Below, in pieces: positions 12,732 to 24,539 of a DNA stretch of 64,000 nucleotides. The position numbers and the translations under genes are program-made. The stretch's first letter is position 1. Every line of letters starts with the position of its first letter. The notes under the pieces are model-generated. The model was not told where the DNA came from and ran no database searches. It worked only from the letters and a program-made list of their open reading frames with translations. Where the stretch lies: assembly GCA_037957365.1 (NCBI GenBank), contig JARHVA010000224.1:3507501-3571500 (forward strand), given 5' to 3'. Source of the DNA: Torreya grandis. Its lineage: Eukaryota > Streptophyta > Pinopsida > Cupressales > Taxaceae.

Positions 12732-13636
12732 TTATCAATCAAATTTTCACCCTAATGAGGGTTATTTCAAGCTCCTTAAATTTGGAATAACATTGAAACA
12801 CCTTATATGTTGTGGGTGATAATTCTTAGAGGTGAGTCTCTAGATTGAAGGGCTAGCTCCCTTACACAACATCTACAACTAATCACTAACTTAATTGCCT
12901 TGAAGGTAAAGGGATAAAATAAGATCAAAACTAATCTAATGGAGATGATACACCATGATAAAATCCACAACTTACTTAAACTTGCACTATGAAAGAACAA
13001 CTAAAAATCTGATTTTAAACTCGAGGTTTTCCTAACATAATACTTCAATATGAAGGTATAATGCAAAGTAATTATCAAGGTAGATGATGAATAGGTTTGA
13101 TAATGGACTCTAGTAACCATATTATGCACTTGAAATCATACAAAGCTAGAAGTTAGACTTCATAAGACCTGTTATAAAGTAGACTACTCACACTAAGCAT
13201 GCAAGAGATAGATACTTGAAAGGAAAGAGAACAATCACTTGTTACTCATCAATGTACTACTTCACACACTTATGAAAAAATTTGAGAAACTAAAACTAGT
13301 TTGAATATTTATTTTAGAGGCAAAATAAATATTTAATTCAGTAGGGTTTCACCATACCAACTTATGGATCCCATAAAATTCCCAAAGAGATAGCTTATAT
13401 AGAGAAATGGAGAAGAGAGAGAGAGGGGGCCATAGAGGAGGAGATTACCAAGTGCCTGGTATGAGTTAAAAATAATAAAGGAGTTATAAAATAGTATAAA
13501 CAGACTTCTAAAGACATACATCTCTCCTCTAAAGATGCTTTATCATCCAAGTGGCATAGGAGTTAGACTACTTACTTAACACCTTGGTCATCTTCCTCAA
13601 AATTTCCCTTCTTTACATATGTGAAGTGACAAATGG
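12732..13636 (-). repeat. Element X left (3') LTR, terminal part
   Basis: Matches about 56866-57755 in the same orientation. Examples are the shared ACACCT(T/C)ATATGTT(G/A)TGGGTGA near 12799 and 56930, the shared TCTCTAGATT, CTCCCTTACACAA and ACAACTAATCACTAAC phrases, and GTAGCTTATATAGAGAAAT-type sequence. The minus-strand frame starting MFFHSASLSKLW corresponds to MFFHNESLSKLW in the other copy, but this reflects DNA homology, not a gene. Confidence 0.55.
13394..13401 (-). promoter_or_regulatory. TATA-like box in element X 3' LTR
   Basis: TATATAAG on the minus strand, about 660 bp from the LTR's 3' end. The same box is at 57532-57539 in the other copy, and a TATAAATG box sits about 670 bp from the end of the 4.3-kb insert. 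Confidence 0.4.
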
Positions 13637-13641
13637 ACCTA

Positions 13642-16600
13642 TTGTATCCAAATATTTCACTCTAATAGAGGGTTTTCAAGCCTCTCTTATATTTTTACAA
13701 TAAGGGATTACCTTTAGGCGTATGAGTTGCCTACAGTAGAGGTAAACCTCTTAGTTAAAGGGCTCACTCCATTGATTTATCTCTTGAGCTCACACACTAC
13801 ACTAAACCAATCAATTAGGGGGTAAAAAGGGAATAATGTAATATAAATTAACCTATAATAATGAGGTGATACACCTAAATATTATTACACACACACGCTT
13901 GCATATACACTAAGAGAGAAAGCTACTAAAATTGACCTCAAATTTATGACCTTATAGTGTAAGTGTTTCTCATAGAGGTAGATTGCTAAGTATAACCAGA
14001 GGTGGGTGAAAAGAATGTATGATACTAGACACTACTATTACCTCTCACACTTCAACTATACCTTAACAAACAATACACTCTATGAGACTTGATAGAAGAG
14101 GTTCCAGTCACACAATGCATACAAGGGCATAATAAAAGCAAGGAGAAATAATATTAATCACTTGTCATTAAATACACCAATTTAAATACTTGTGTAAGAT
14201 GTTTAGAGAATAAATAAACTTCATAACTTTATTCAAAGGATAAAACAAGGTGCCAAACTAGTAGGGCTTTACCATACTAGGTGTGTACTAGATATGATTG
14301 CTCAAATGGCTTGCATTTATAGAGCATGTGAGAAGAGATAGAAGAAGAGAAGTTCAAGATTCACCAAGAAAAGTGTAAAACTATAGAAACAATTTAAAAA
14401 TAAAGAGAATGAGGTAGAGGATAAGTCAATAATTGGCCTTGGACAAGTGTCCATTAGAGATGCATCATTCTTGTTTGAGTTGGCATAGGGGCTCTTCACC
14501 ATTATCTTTGAAACTATCTTGATGATGAGGATTTAAATTGAATAATTGAAACTACCATAGGTGTATTTGACACATTTTCTCTATTATTATAATATGGAAT
14601 CCTGATGGTAATAATCCTCATGCACTTCCCTAACTGATAGCTTCTCCTGCAACACTTGTCACTCACTATCTATGATTTCTCACTAGCCCTTCTAAACTTG
14701 TCACAGAATCACTTATATTTTTTCATGTAAACATGTTTTATATGTTTTAGGACACATTTTTATGACTCTTTTATCCTCTAGTATATCATATACTTCAAGG
14801 GGATTTAACATCACTCTTCTCATCTTCACACTTAGATAAACATGTCCATTCTCACTGTGATAGCTTAGAATGCTTGCAATGATAGGTATAGAAGAGAGAT
14901 TTTCATAAAAAAATATGATGAGAGATGAATATTATGGATTTTAATAAGTCCCCATAGACCTCATATAATGATTCTCACTCAACATTTTTCTTTTGAACCT
15001 ATACAACACTTTAAATTTTGCAATAAATTTAGGTTTTAGTCTATCCGTATAAGTGATAGTATGGAAAATTTTTATGGTGAATATATTGAGAGAGTTATAA
15101 ATAATTTATAAACAATTTCCTGATCAACTTACCCATTTTTAATTCATTCCCATTCATTTCTTCTTCGTCAGGTTTGAAATAGGGTTTTGAGGGGATTTTA
15201 GGTGTCTTGGATTATTAAGGATTGTTCATAAAATATTGACATATAAATAAAAATTAAATTACATTAAAATAAATATATTTAATACTTTCAAATATTCCTA
15301 ACTCCTTTTGGAACCATACAATCCCCCTGTATAGGTGTGAGCAAAATAAGTTGGCGTATCAAGCTCTTTTATACATTCTGAGTAGGCCTGATGTATTTTT
15401 ACGTCAAATTGCCCATTATTATGATTACCTATGTAAAAAAATGGCTCATTTTGACCTAAAATTATCCTCTAAATTTCCTCCAATTATTTTTAAGGTTCAT
15501 TAAGTCATTTGGAACAAGATAGAGGTCATGGGGTTTTTAGGCCTAGTCTAGGCCTAATAGGTCTAATTTGTGTCTAACTGTGTTTTTGACCCTTTATAAG
15601 TTTGAAATGACTGTAGGTACTCCTAAATGATTTTTTAAATGTAAATAAATCATTTAAATCATCTAAAAATTATTCTAATACTTTTTTCTTCATCCCTTCA
15701 ATCCCGATGTACTAACCTGCATAATTTGTTGGTTGTGGTGTGCTCTTTGTCTGAGATAGAATAGAGAACATATCCCAAAATTGTTAACTAAATTAAGATA
15801 ATGGAAAGATTATTTGGTTAATTTTAATTATTTTTACCTAATTATAAATTTTTTAAATACTTAAATCACCCTCAAACACTCAAACTTCTCAAGATTGGTC
15901 ATTGGGTCTGCAGATTGCAAATAGAAATTAGTTTGGCTTGGTATGGGATTAGAACTTTTTATGATAAAATTTTAACCTATTTCATAATTACGAGGTTTTT
16001 ATATATAATAATAAAACCATTTTGATAATTTATTAAATAGGGTTATCTAACTCTCATCATTGTTTGTCAATCAAACTACCATTTCCCACTAGCTTGAACT
16101 AGTGTATGACTGTGTCAACTTGTAGATACATTTAGGGAAGAAGTGAACTATTTTAGGTGGTAATTTAAATGTTTTATAATTGTGATACATTAATTTTAAT
16201 TCCTATTAGTTCATTTGGATCATATTATTCCAAAACTATGTTCATCAACTAAATAGCATCTTTCCTTATTTAGGCTAGTCTACTGGTTATGTCAAATCGT
16301 AGGTTCTCCTTTAAGAATATAAGGATTAATGTAGGTGTAATTTAGTGTGAAAGCATTGTGTTTCAACTTGTACTTGGATATTAATTCATTAAGGACCAAT
16401 ATATATGTTATTAGACCACTTATAATTTGATAACATGCAATCATTCCACTTCCAATACATTATAGGTCTATAGGTTACAAATTTCTCTTTTGGCTTGAAA
16501 GTGTTGTAGTTATCATTGAATATTTTCAATATAAAACTAAATTAGTTGGACCCACTCAATCATCACCTTACCTCAATATAGAATCCTTATGTTTAGTTCA

Positions 16601-17953
16601 ATATGTAAAATCTAGGTCTAGGCTACAAGATAGGTACTGTGAGATTTATTCAAACATCATCAGCTCTTACCTATAGATGATACTTTGTAAGGGAAATAAC
16701 TTACTCAGAGAAGTTAAGGCAACTCCACCATTAGGAAATGTTTCTCAATGTTACACCAAAGACATTGGTTAGACTAGTCTAGAATCAACACAATAAACCT
16801 AAATGAGTTTATAAATGAATTCAAGTCTTGGGCATAGACACTACCTATATCTTGGGTTTTGAAAAGCTCCTCTGTATTTTGTACATGCTTGTATATGATT
16901 GTATCAGGCTATATGCACTAGAGTTCTGACCAATCTTTTTTCTTGCTTTGAGAAACCTAACCCAATAAACCTCAAAGTTTCTCAATGGACATATTTCATG
17001 GATAAAATAACTTACATGATTTAATAAGATAAATTAGGTGTATTATAATTGATTTGAAACCACTGATAGGGGATGAAACTTTGTAACTTGGAAACACCAT
17101 CCTACAAACCAACATGTTTTTAGTTCTAACACAAAGAGGATGATCATGTTTATATATTCATATCCACTCTTATAAAATGAGTTTGAAAACCACATGAATA
17201 TGAATAACATTCCCTAAAATAATTCTTTAAACACTTGGAAACATTAGACCATACAAGAAAATGAGGAAACTTGTAGGTGATAAGAATGTGCAGTCATCTT
17301 GGAGGCATCAACAGTCTTGAAGATGATTCATGAAGCTCAGTTTACTATTATACAAAATAATGCCATGGAGTGAGAACCCAATAATATTTTTTAACATCTA
17401 CTAAAAGCATTCACCTTGATTCTACCTTTCTTGTCTATACATAAAGAAAATGGATGAAATAGTCTTGACTTGCACAAGAGAGCAAATAGAAAAACACAAT
17501 GGTTTTCACCATTTTCAAACCTATCAAATCTTCTTAATCCTAGAGATGAATTTTGTGGAGTTAAAAATACATTATTAAATATTTCCCATGTGCCAAAATT
17601 GTCTTGTAGTCCATACAAATTCTAAAAATCCCTCTTTTCTCTTGCTTCCCAAATTTGAACCTATAATTGTCAGTCATAAAACAGTTCCCTAACACCTACC
17701 TAACACATGAGACATTTAATAATACTTAAAAAAACTTTTCCTTTCATATGAATTGTAAACTTTCATTAAAGTGACCCAAAAGTGATATAAAATGACACTT
17801 AGGACAAATGAACTAGTGTGATCAAAGTATAACATGTTATTTGACCCTAGTTAAGACTATGGTGAACTTTTATTAGCCTAGGGGGGCCTATGAAAGTTTG
17901 AACTTATATGGGGGGTTGAAATATTTGACTAGATGGTCAAATTAGTCAACAAT
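13642..17953 (-). mobile_element. Solo-LTR-like insert of about 4.3 kb in the X left LTR
   Basis: This segment interrupts the left X LTR; the right copy joins the flanking blocks directly near 57760. Flanks are ACCTA (13637-13641) and ACCTT (17954-17958), an imperfect 5-bp duplication. The empty site in the right copy reads ATTTT at the same place. The insert begins TTGTATCC and ends CAACAAT. Its first 900 bp is a diverged relative of the X LTR end, with phrases such as TTTCACTCTAATAGAGGG against TTTTCACCCTAATGAGGG and a TATA-like box at 14314-14321 at the same distance from the end. I see no coding domains. The best reading is a solo LTR of a related family in the same orientation. Confidence 0.45.
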
Positions 17954-17958
17954 ACCTT

Positions 17959-20505
17959 TTTATAATCAACTCACCATGAATACCTTCAGACCTTCTCTTT
18001 GACACTTATCATGTATTTTGAAACTCTTTTGCTCTAACATTTTAGGGACAATCATCATATAACTCCTTGGGTATAAATAAACTCCTTCATTTACCATACT
18101 TAGCCTTGTCTAAGTGGCTAAAAAATTGAATTTAGCTTCATTAAGGCACTCTGTCTCCATGAAAGGCATTCAAATACCTTATTAAACCTAAATCGACCAT
18201 TTGGGTTCTTAAAACAACTCCCAAGATTCCATCTTGCACATTTTGCTCTCATAGGCCTCTTTTCCTTGTATTCCTAAAATCATGTAAACCTCCTTGTGTA
18301 GGATAGTGTATGAATTATCCTAGGAAATGGAATACATATTTGAGGACCTAGTATGGATTTACATCTCCATGCCAAATTTTATGTCCTAAGAATGAGTGGA
18401 AGTGTTTTTTTTGTTGTTGTTCTCTTCTCCCTTTTAGGCCTCAATTAGGCCTCTTTGCTTAGAAGAATTATTTTCTGATCCATATCTCTCTAACACATGT
18501 GAAAATAATTAAAAAAAAAAATTATTCAATTTTCCCAACCTATCATTAACCTCCATGTCAAATTTGAGGTTTTGAGACCCTGTAGAAGTGTGAGAACCAT
18601 GAAATGGTTTTAAAACCTAGTATTTTTTTAAGCCTACTCAAGAATACCTTGAAAAAACACACTTGTTTTGGAACTTACAGGATTGGATGTACATATTTTT
18701 GGGCTTGAAAAGGTATAATACATTTTAAATCACCCTCCCCAACAATTTTCAAGTCCTCCACTATCTAAAACCCTAGGAAACACCTTAAAAACTTGTACAA
18801 TTGTAGGTATAGAAAAAATTCATGGTGAGGACCTTCATGGAGTATATAATAGTATTTTGGTGGTTATAAGATCAAACTAGGTTATCACATGCACTTTGGA
18901 AGTCAATCTTTCAAATCAGATCTTTACTAGGATTTTAGGAGGGTTTAAACTAGTTTTGGTTTTTAATGATTGTTCATAAACCTTGGGCCCTTAATCCCTT
19001 AACCAATACCACAATTTTCAATTTTATTCACCCCAAATATTTCCCTAAGATCCCATTCACCATGTTCATATAGATACAAGTGCAATAAGTTGGTCTTCAG
19101 GTTGCAAATAGGCTAGTAGAGAGGGGTTTGAGTTCTTAAGTATTATTCATGAAGGTGAGGGATCTAATCCAACAATTGGTGTTATGAGTTTTTATTATGG
19201 TTTATTCATTACCATATCTTCAAATCATTTATTTTCATTCATCAATTTAATTCCTCAACAAGCAAGAGAAAGTGGGTCTTGAATTGTAGTCCTACATGAA
19301 ATGAGCTTGAGGTGGTCTCAAAGGACTAAAAGGCACTTTCCTTATCTTACCTTGCCTATGGGTGATCTTATATGATATGTGATATATTCATGAAATTATC
19401 AAAGTCATTATACTTCCAATTTACCCCCAAAAATCCACCCTTTCCATGACTATTCATATAGGTTTGTCTATGTAGTGTTAGGCTTACCAAGAGTAAATAG
19501 GGTTTTTAATGTTTTCCCCCTTTCTCACTAATTATGAAGACTGAATAAATATACATTATCATTATAGGACATCCTCATATTTACCTAATTTATTCAATAG
19601 GTATTTTTTATTTCAAAATAGGTATCCTTATTGTAATTGACCATGCAGATGTGTAGGTACTCAATTGGTTATGTGTGCAGGGTATACACAGACTTTATCT
19701 TGACCAGTCTCTTTGGTCATTCTTCCATGTTTCATTTTATATTCAAATTACTTAATTCACTTATCTATGACCTCAACCAAACTCTCCTCTAACTGAATAT
19801 AGGTGGAATTCTCTTCTCAAGCTTTGAAAATATCCTGTTTTGTTTAGTAAACATGTAAGTGGTCATTCTTGTGGTTTGACTACATTTTTAGGTTTTAGGA
19901 CTTCAATTACAATTCATTGAACCTCTCAATTATTTTTTTATATTATTTATATTTTGGAACCTCCTAAACTTTCCCAAAACCCTTCACTTTCATAAACACA
20001 TGCCTCTTCCTCATACCTTCTCAAAATAGGGCTATAGGTGGCTATTTGGTGAATTTGACCTTTGAACTTATTCCCTACAAAATAGATCATCAACACTTTT
20101 GATAGTATACAAAATTTAATGGAAGATTTTTATCATTATCTTACAAGGTTCATTTTCCTTTTATGGCATTTTTAGACCTTTGCCTTCTTGTCTCCATACA
20201 CAAACCTATGTATGACTAAAGTTTGTAGACCCAATCTTCTTAACTCTCATTTGACTCTCATATCACTTAGGTGATTTCATTAGTATATACTTATCTTTTA
20301 TCAACATCAAGTCATGTTTCCTATATATGTTCCTCTTTACATGACCATTGATCCTTATTCAAAATGAGGACCTACAACTTTAGAACCTATAGGTTTGCTT
20401 TTGTGTATGGACTATCAATGACCAATTCCTTAAGTCTTAGTCATCCACAAACTATATCAACTCTTGGTCAATTACCTATCACAATCTTAATAGTCTGGAG
20501 ACCTC
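17959..20505 (-). repeat. Element X left (3') LTR, main part
   Basis: Direct repeat of about 57770-60440. Shared phrases in order include AACTCACCATGAAT, CACTTATCATG, GATTGGATGTACA, AGCAAGAGAAAGTGGGTCTT, ACTTTATCTTGACCAGTCTC and TTCAAAATGAGGAC. Similarity fades at about 20505, where the other copy continues differently. No coding content. Confidence 0.6.
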
Positions 20506-20998
20506 TACTAAGAACTATACAATCTCAAATATCTCATTTATATGTATGACCTATGTATACAATTAGTTCATGTACAAGGCTTTGTGTATGAGAGTTGGAG
20601 TATCTTCACTCATTCATGATTCTTGATAATAAAATGGGGTCTATCAAGGTCACATGGGTGTTATAAGTATTTATGACACTTATCCATGGCTTGAACACCT
20701 CAACCTGAAACCTAGACCTCAAGAATATTCACCTACAAGTCTGTAAACCTATGAGTGAATGAGCTTGTCTCAGATCTTATTGGAGAGTGTATATGAGCCT
20801 CATGTTTATTACCTTGAGATTCTAACTTTAGATAGTGTTATTCTCATTATTTATCATTTATGTTCATTTCCAATTGGGATAAACTTGGAATTCATACATG
20901 TATAAGACTGTTTATGCATAGGCCATGCTTTCAAAGATTAAGACACTTGATATCTCTTGAAGGCTCATTTGCAAGGAGTTACTTCTCAAGAGAGGGCA
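20506..20998. other. Left part of the element X 3' region next to the outer insertion site
   Basis: No coding frame recognised. By position this is the polypurine-side untranslated region of X, continuous before insertion with 49462 onward. Confidence 0.3.
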
Positions 20999-21003
20999 CA
21001 TGA
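20999..21003. repeat. Target-site duplication CATGA, left copy
   Basis: Perfect match to 49457-49461. The pair flanks the outer element exactly at its LTR ends (TGTTTCC start, TGTCTACA end). Confidence 0.9.
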
Positions 21004-22008
21004 TGTTTCCTAATATTTCTTAATCTATATTTTTTACAAGGAGAGAAACAACAGATGAAGGGTGTGTACCTGGTAAATGTTACACTCATTGATGACCAGA
21101 CAAAGTGAGAGCTCCTTTTTGGTGAGGAATGACTACCTGTAATAAGACCACACTAAAAATAGCCTATTTGTTAGATGAATATGAAGGGTGGAATATAATA
21201 AGACCGCACTAAAAATAGATTGTTTTTTAGATGAGTATTAAGGGTGGATTGCTTATCAACACTAGATCCAAGAAGCAAAAGCTTCTTTGGATGGTTGTCA
21301 ATCCACTCCCCTAATAATAACAATATTCTAATAATGGAAATGAAAGATGATAAACTGATAAGAACATGGATATTTATGTAAGAAATAAAATAATATACCT
21401 ATTCAATAAGAGGTAACATGGTAGGTCAATACCATGCACAAGTGGATGAAGGTCAGGTTTAGAGGATATGAGCAGGGTCTATAGATAGGCTAGAAATAGA
21501 AATAGGGTCTAATTAGGTATGAAAAATGAGGAAATAACAATTTTTTATTCTCCCTAGCAGTGACCATCAATGATTAGGGTGACTGGTAACAGTTGTTCTA
21601 ATCATCAATGGTTAGGTGACTGGTGATGGTTGCTATAACTATCAACGGTTATAGTAACCAACTACAATTACCTATAGGAGTGTGGTAAAGTATCTAAAGT
21701 GGGATTAGTGGGAGGTGACTAATGAGAAAAAGGTTGAGTGTGGATTCTTGGGGTGAGGGGTAATGTGCAGATGGTATGATCTGAACAAAAAACTTCAATA
21801 TAAAAAAGAAATGTTAAAAATAAAATGAGAATCCCTGTATAATGCCAAATAGGTGATAGTTAAAATCTAAAGGAAATTAGGTAGTATAACAATAATCTGG
21901 CCTTTAAAAGTCACATCGATAGAGTTTTGGGGTCTTGTATGCCTACACAAAGAAAATAAGAGAGCCTAGATGAAATTTTTTGGATCATTTTCTCTTCTAA
22001 GAGCCCTT

Positions 22009-22016
22009 AATTTATA
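22009..22016 (-). promoter_or_regulatory. TATA box in outer 3' LTR
   Basis: CTATAAATTAAGG on the minus strand, conserved as CTATAAATTGAGG in the other LTR at 49038-49045. Both are followed by a CT-rich transcript-start-like region, as expected for the LTR promoter. Confidence 0.55.
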
Positions 22017-22180
22017 GCCCAAATTTGTTGAGGAGGGAGAAAGTTGCTAAGTTGGGTTAGGATAGAGATGCCCATTCGAAGGGAAAGAAAGATGTAAGGT
22101 AGGCATGGGAAAGTTTCCATTTTTTTCTTACATGCCTATCTTATAATTAGATGTTTTTTATGTTGTAGGTTTGGATACCT

Positions 22181-22256
22181 AATCATTGATGGTCAGGCTA
22201 ACCATTGATGGTTAGGTTGATCATCAACAGTTAGGTTGACTATCGATGGTTGACCC
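22181..22256. repeat. Cluster of four ACCATCGATGGT-like palindromes in outer LTR
   Basis: Four variants of the palindrome follow each other at about 19-20 bp spacing: AATCATTGATGGTC, AACCATTGATGGTT, GATCATCAACAGTT, GACTATCGATGGTT. Related copies occur at about 21564, 21600 and 21637 in this LTR. More lie at 23215-23320 and 23750-23845 in the internal region, and at 48594-48685 and 49211-49262 in the other LTR. Confidence 0.8.
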
Positions 22257-22442
22257 CTAAGTATTAAAATGGGTCTAAGTTGATGTTTCAAAATGCTTAA
22301 AAAAAGGTATCTAGATGCATTAATGAGTGTAAAATTTATTTTAAGGTGAGTTAACTATATAAATATCCAACTAAGGTTAAGGACAGGCCCAAGGTGATAC
22401 GACATTGAAAACTGGTCGAGGGGATATTTTTGAGTGTCTATA

Positions 22443-22457
22443 TTTTACCCCTTTTTG
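22443..22457 (-). promoter_or_regulatory. Polypurine tract of outer element
   Basis: CAAAAAGGGGTAAAA on the minus strand directly abuts the 3' LTR start (TATAGACACTC). This is the expected plus-strand primer site. The inner element has the closely similar AAATAGGGGCAAAC in the same position. Confidence 0.8.
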
Positions 22458-24500
22458 TTATGCAACTTTAGGTCAATAAGTCATAGAACAAAAATAATCT
22501 ATTGATGGATCCAAGTCTAATTACCATAAGTATTGGAGGAGGGTATTCCCCCTCAAACTAGGAGGTGATGAAGCAAAATAGAAATCAGGTCATGGGTTGA
22601 TAAAAGGTAAAATAGATAGCACAAGTATGAGAGTTGAAATCATGCAAAGACTAAAGTTGCCAATGTTGGTAATAATAAGTTCAAGTTTGATGAGAAGTGA
22701 TAAAGTAACTAGTCCACAACATTGGTCATAGCTAATCAGGTCACACATATCAAGTCTCCTAGATAATGTGTGTGTACTTAGGTATCCAAGGTAGGAAGTG
22801 CTCTCGAGAAAACACAAATAGTCAGGGTCATGCACAAGGTGGTGTGTGATTAAAAAGTGCAACATGTAAAAATAGGTCAAGGTGGTCAATAATGACTAAA
22901 GCAAGGTCCTCATAGAGTACATTAATAGGTTGGTACAAATAAAATCTAATGTTGAGGTGGATGTGGGAAAATGGGTGGGTTGGTTGGGTAAGGAGTGGCT
23001 GAGCTGACTCTTGATGCACTAGATAAGAAGACGTTATCTACATAGTTGCATGGACCTTAGGCATAATGTATTTCTCAGTTAGTGGGGATAAGGGAACCCC
23101 TAATAGGTCTAGTTATGAGAAGAAATAGGCTACCTTATTTAGATGTATTAATAGGTTTAGTTTAGGTAGACAAGGGGTGAAAAAGGTGGTGTAAATAGAG
23201 CTGAAACCTAATCATCGATGGTTAGGGGTAACAATCGATGGTTAGGCAATTTTCATCAGTCAAGGTCAATCATTGATGGTTAAGAAACCATCGATGGTTA
23301 GGGTCAACCATTGATGTTTTGGTGAAAAACCCTAAAACCATGGTAAAAAGGCAAACAGTCAAACATTTGTCCTCATTTGTGAATTGGGTGAGTTGTGAGT
23401 TTGTCCTATTTGAGCATTATTGTATGAAAATTACTTGTGAGTACTTGGAAGGGGGTTGACTTATTGAGATGTTATTGGTAATTAGTGAGTGATTGAGTGA
23501 GGCTGAGAAGGATACTGGAGATGCTTGTGGTCAGCTGGTTGGGCACAGTTTGAGACATCACCACTGGTCATGAAATGAGGTAGGCATATGTTTTAAATTT
23601 GATGTGAGTCATAATTTGAGAAGATAAGGTGGAGAAAATATGTGTTAATGGAAGGTTAGGGTAGACTGTGTGTGTAGGACATGCCTTAGGGTTTGATTCT
23701 CTGAGGGTTTTGGAGTGGTCAAGGCTCACTGCCAATGGTCACTAATAGTGACCATCGATGGTTGACCCAATCGATGATGATTGACCTTAGGGGTAAAAAT
23801 GCCCTTAGGAGACTATTAGTAGTTGGGGAGATCCATTGATGGTTGAGAAGGAAGGGTTTTGGGTGGTAAAAAATAAGGGGAAAAAGGTGGAGGGGGCTTG
23901 ACTTATTTGGAAGGTGAGAGAAGATAAGAGTTGTATGGATGACTTTATGCATTGGTATATTGTAGTTAATTTGATAAATTATTTTTGATATTTATTAATG
24001 TGGAACAAGTATATGAACTAATTAGTCATGTTTAATGTTTATTGATGTTGATTATTTTATTAATATTTTGCATTTGATAATAAGTTATGTTGTGAGTAAT
24101 TTTTGAGGAATAGGTTAATAGTGTGGAGATGACAAATATTTGTTTTGAGAGATGAGGGTAGGGTAGAATGGTTACTGATGTAAATAAGTGTTTAAGGAAT
24201 GAAAATTTTATGAGGTGTATAGATGGGATAAAAGAAGGAAGTTTCTGGGAAGCATAGTATAGATAGTCAGTGAGAGGTAGGTAGTTGTTTAAATGATTGT
24301 TTAGAATATGATGTAGGGTAGGATAAAGGTTATGATAACCAAGAAGGGGGATAAGTGTGAAAAATCCATGAATGATTGAATTTGTTTTTAGTTATGAGAG
24401 ATAGGTGTAGGAAACAAATGATAGATGAAATAGTGTGAGTAGAGAGGCAAGTGTTTAATAGTTGTTAGGATAGGTCCTCACTTAAATCTTGATATATTTG
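22458..24500. other. 3' internal region of outer element, non-coding
   Basis: No gene recognised. It contains further ACCATCGATGGT-type palindromes at 23215-23320 and 23750-23845 and is otherwise GT/GA-rich on the plus strand. Short open frames here match nothing I know. Confidence 0.4.
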
Positions 24501-24539
24501 TTTTGGAGGCATGAGATTAAATCCAACTACAAGATCGAG

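Larger units (their letters stand above)
21004..22442 (-). repeat. Outer element 3' LTR
   Basis: 1439 bp, direct repeat of 47955-49456. Shared starts are TGTTTCCTA(A/C)TATTTCTTA, shared ends GAGTGTCTA(T/C)A. The terminal dinucleotide is TA instead of CA. It contains clusters of an ACCATCGATGGT-like palindrome at about 21564-21655 and 22181-22256. It lacks the 124-bp duplication seen in the other LTR. Confidence 0.92.

Noticed and set aside
19165..19190. Plus-strand primer-site-like ATTGGTGTTATGAG, similar to the initiator-Met tRNA site
   Set aside because: It lies in the middle of a repeat whose similarity continues on both sides, the matching place in the other copy is not conserved, and the orientation conflicts with X.
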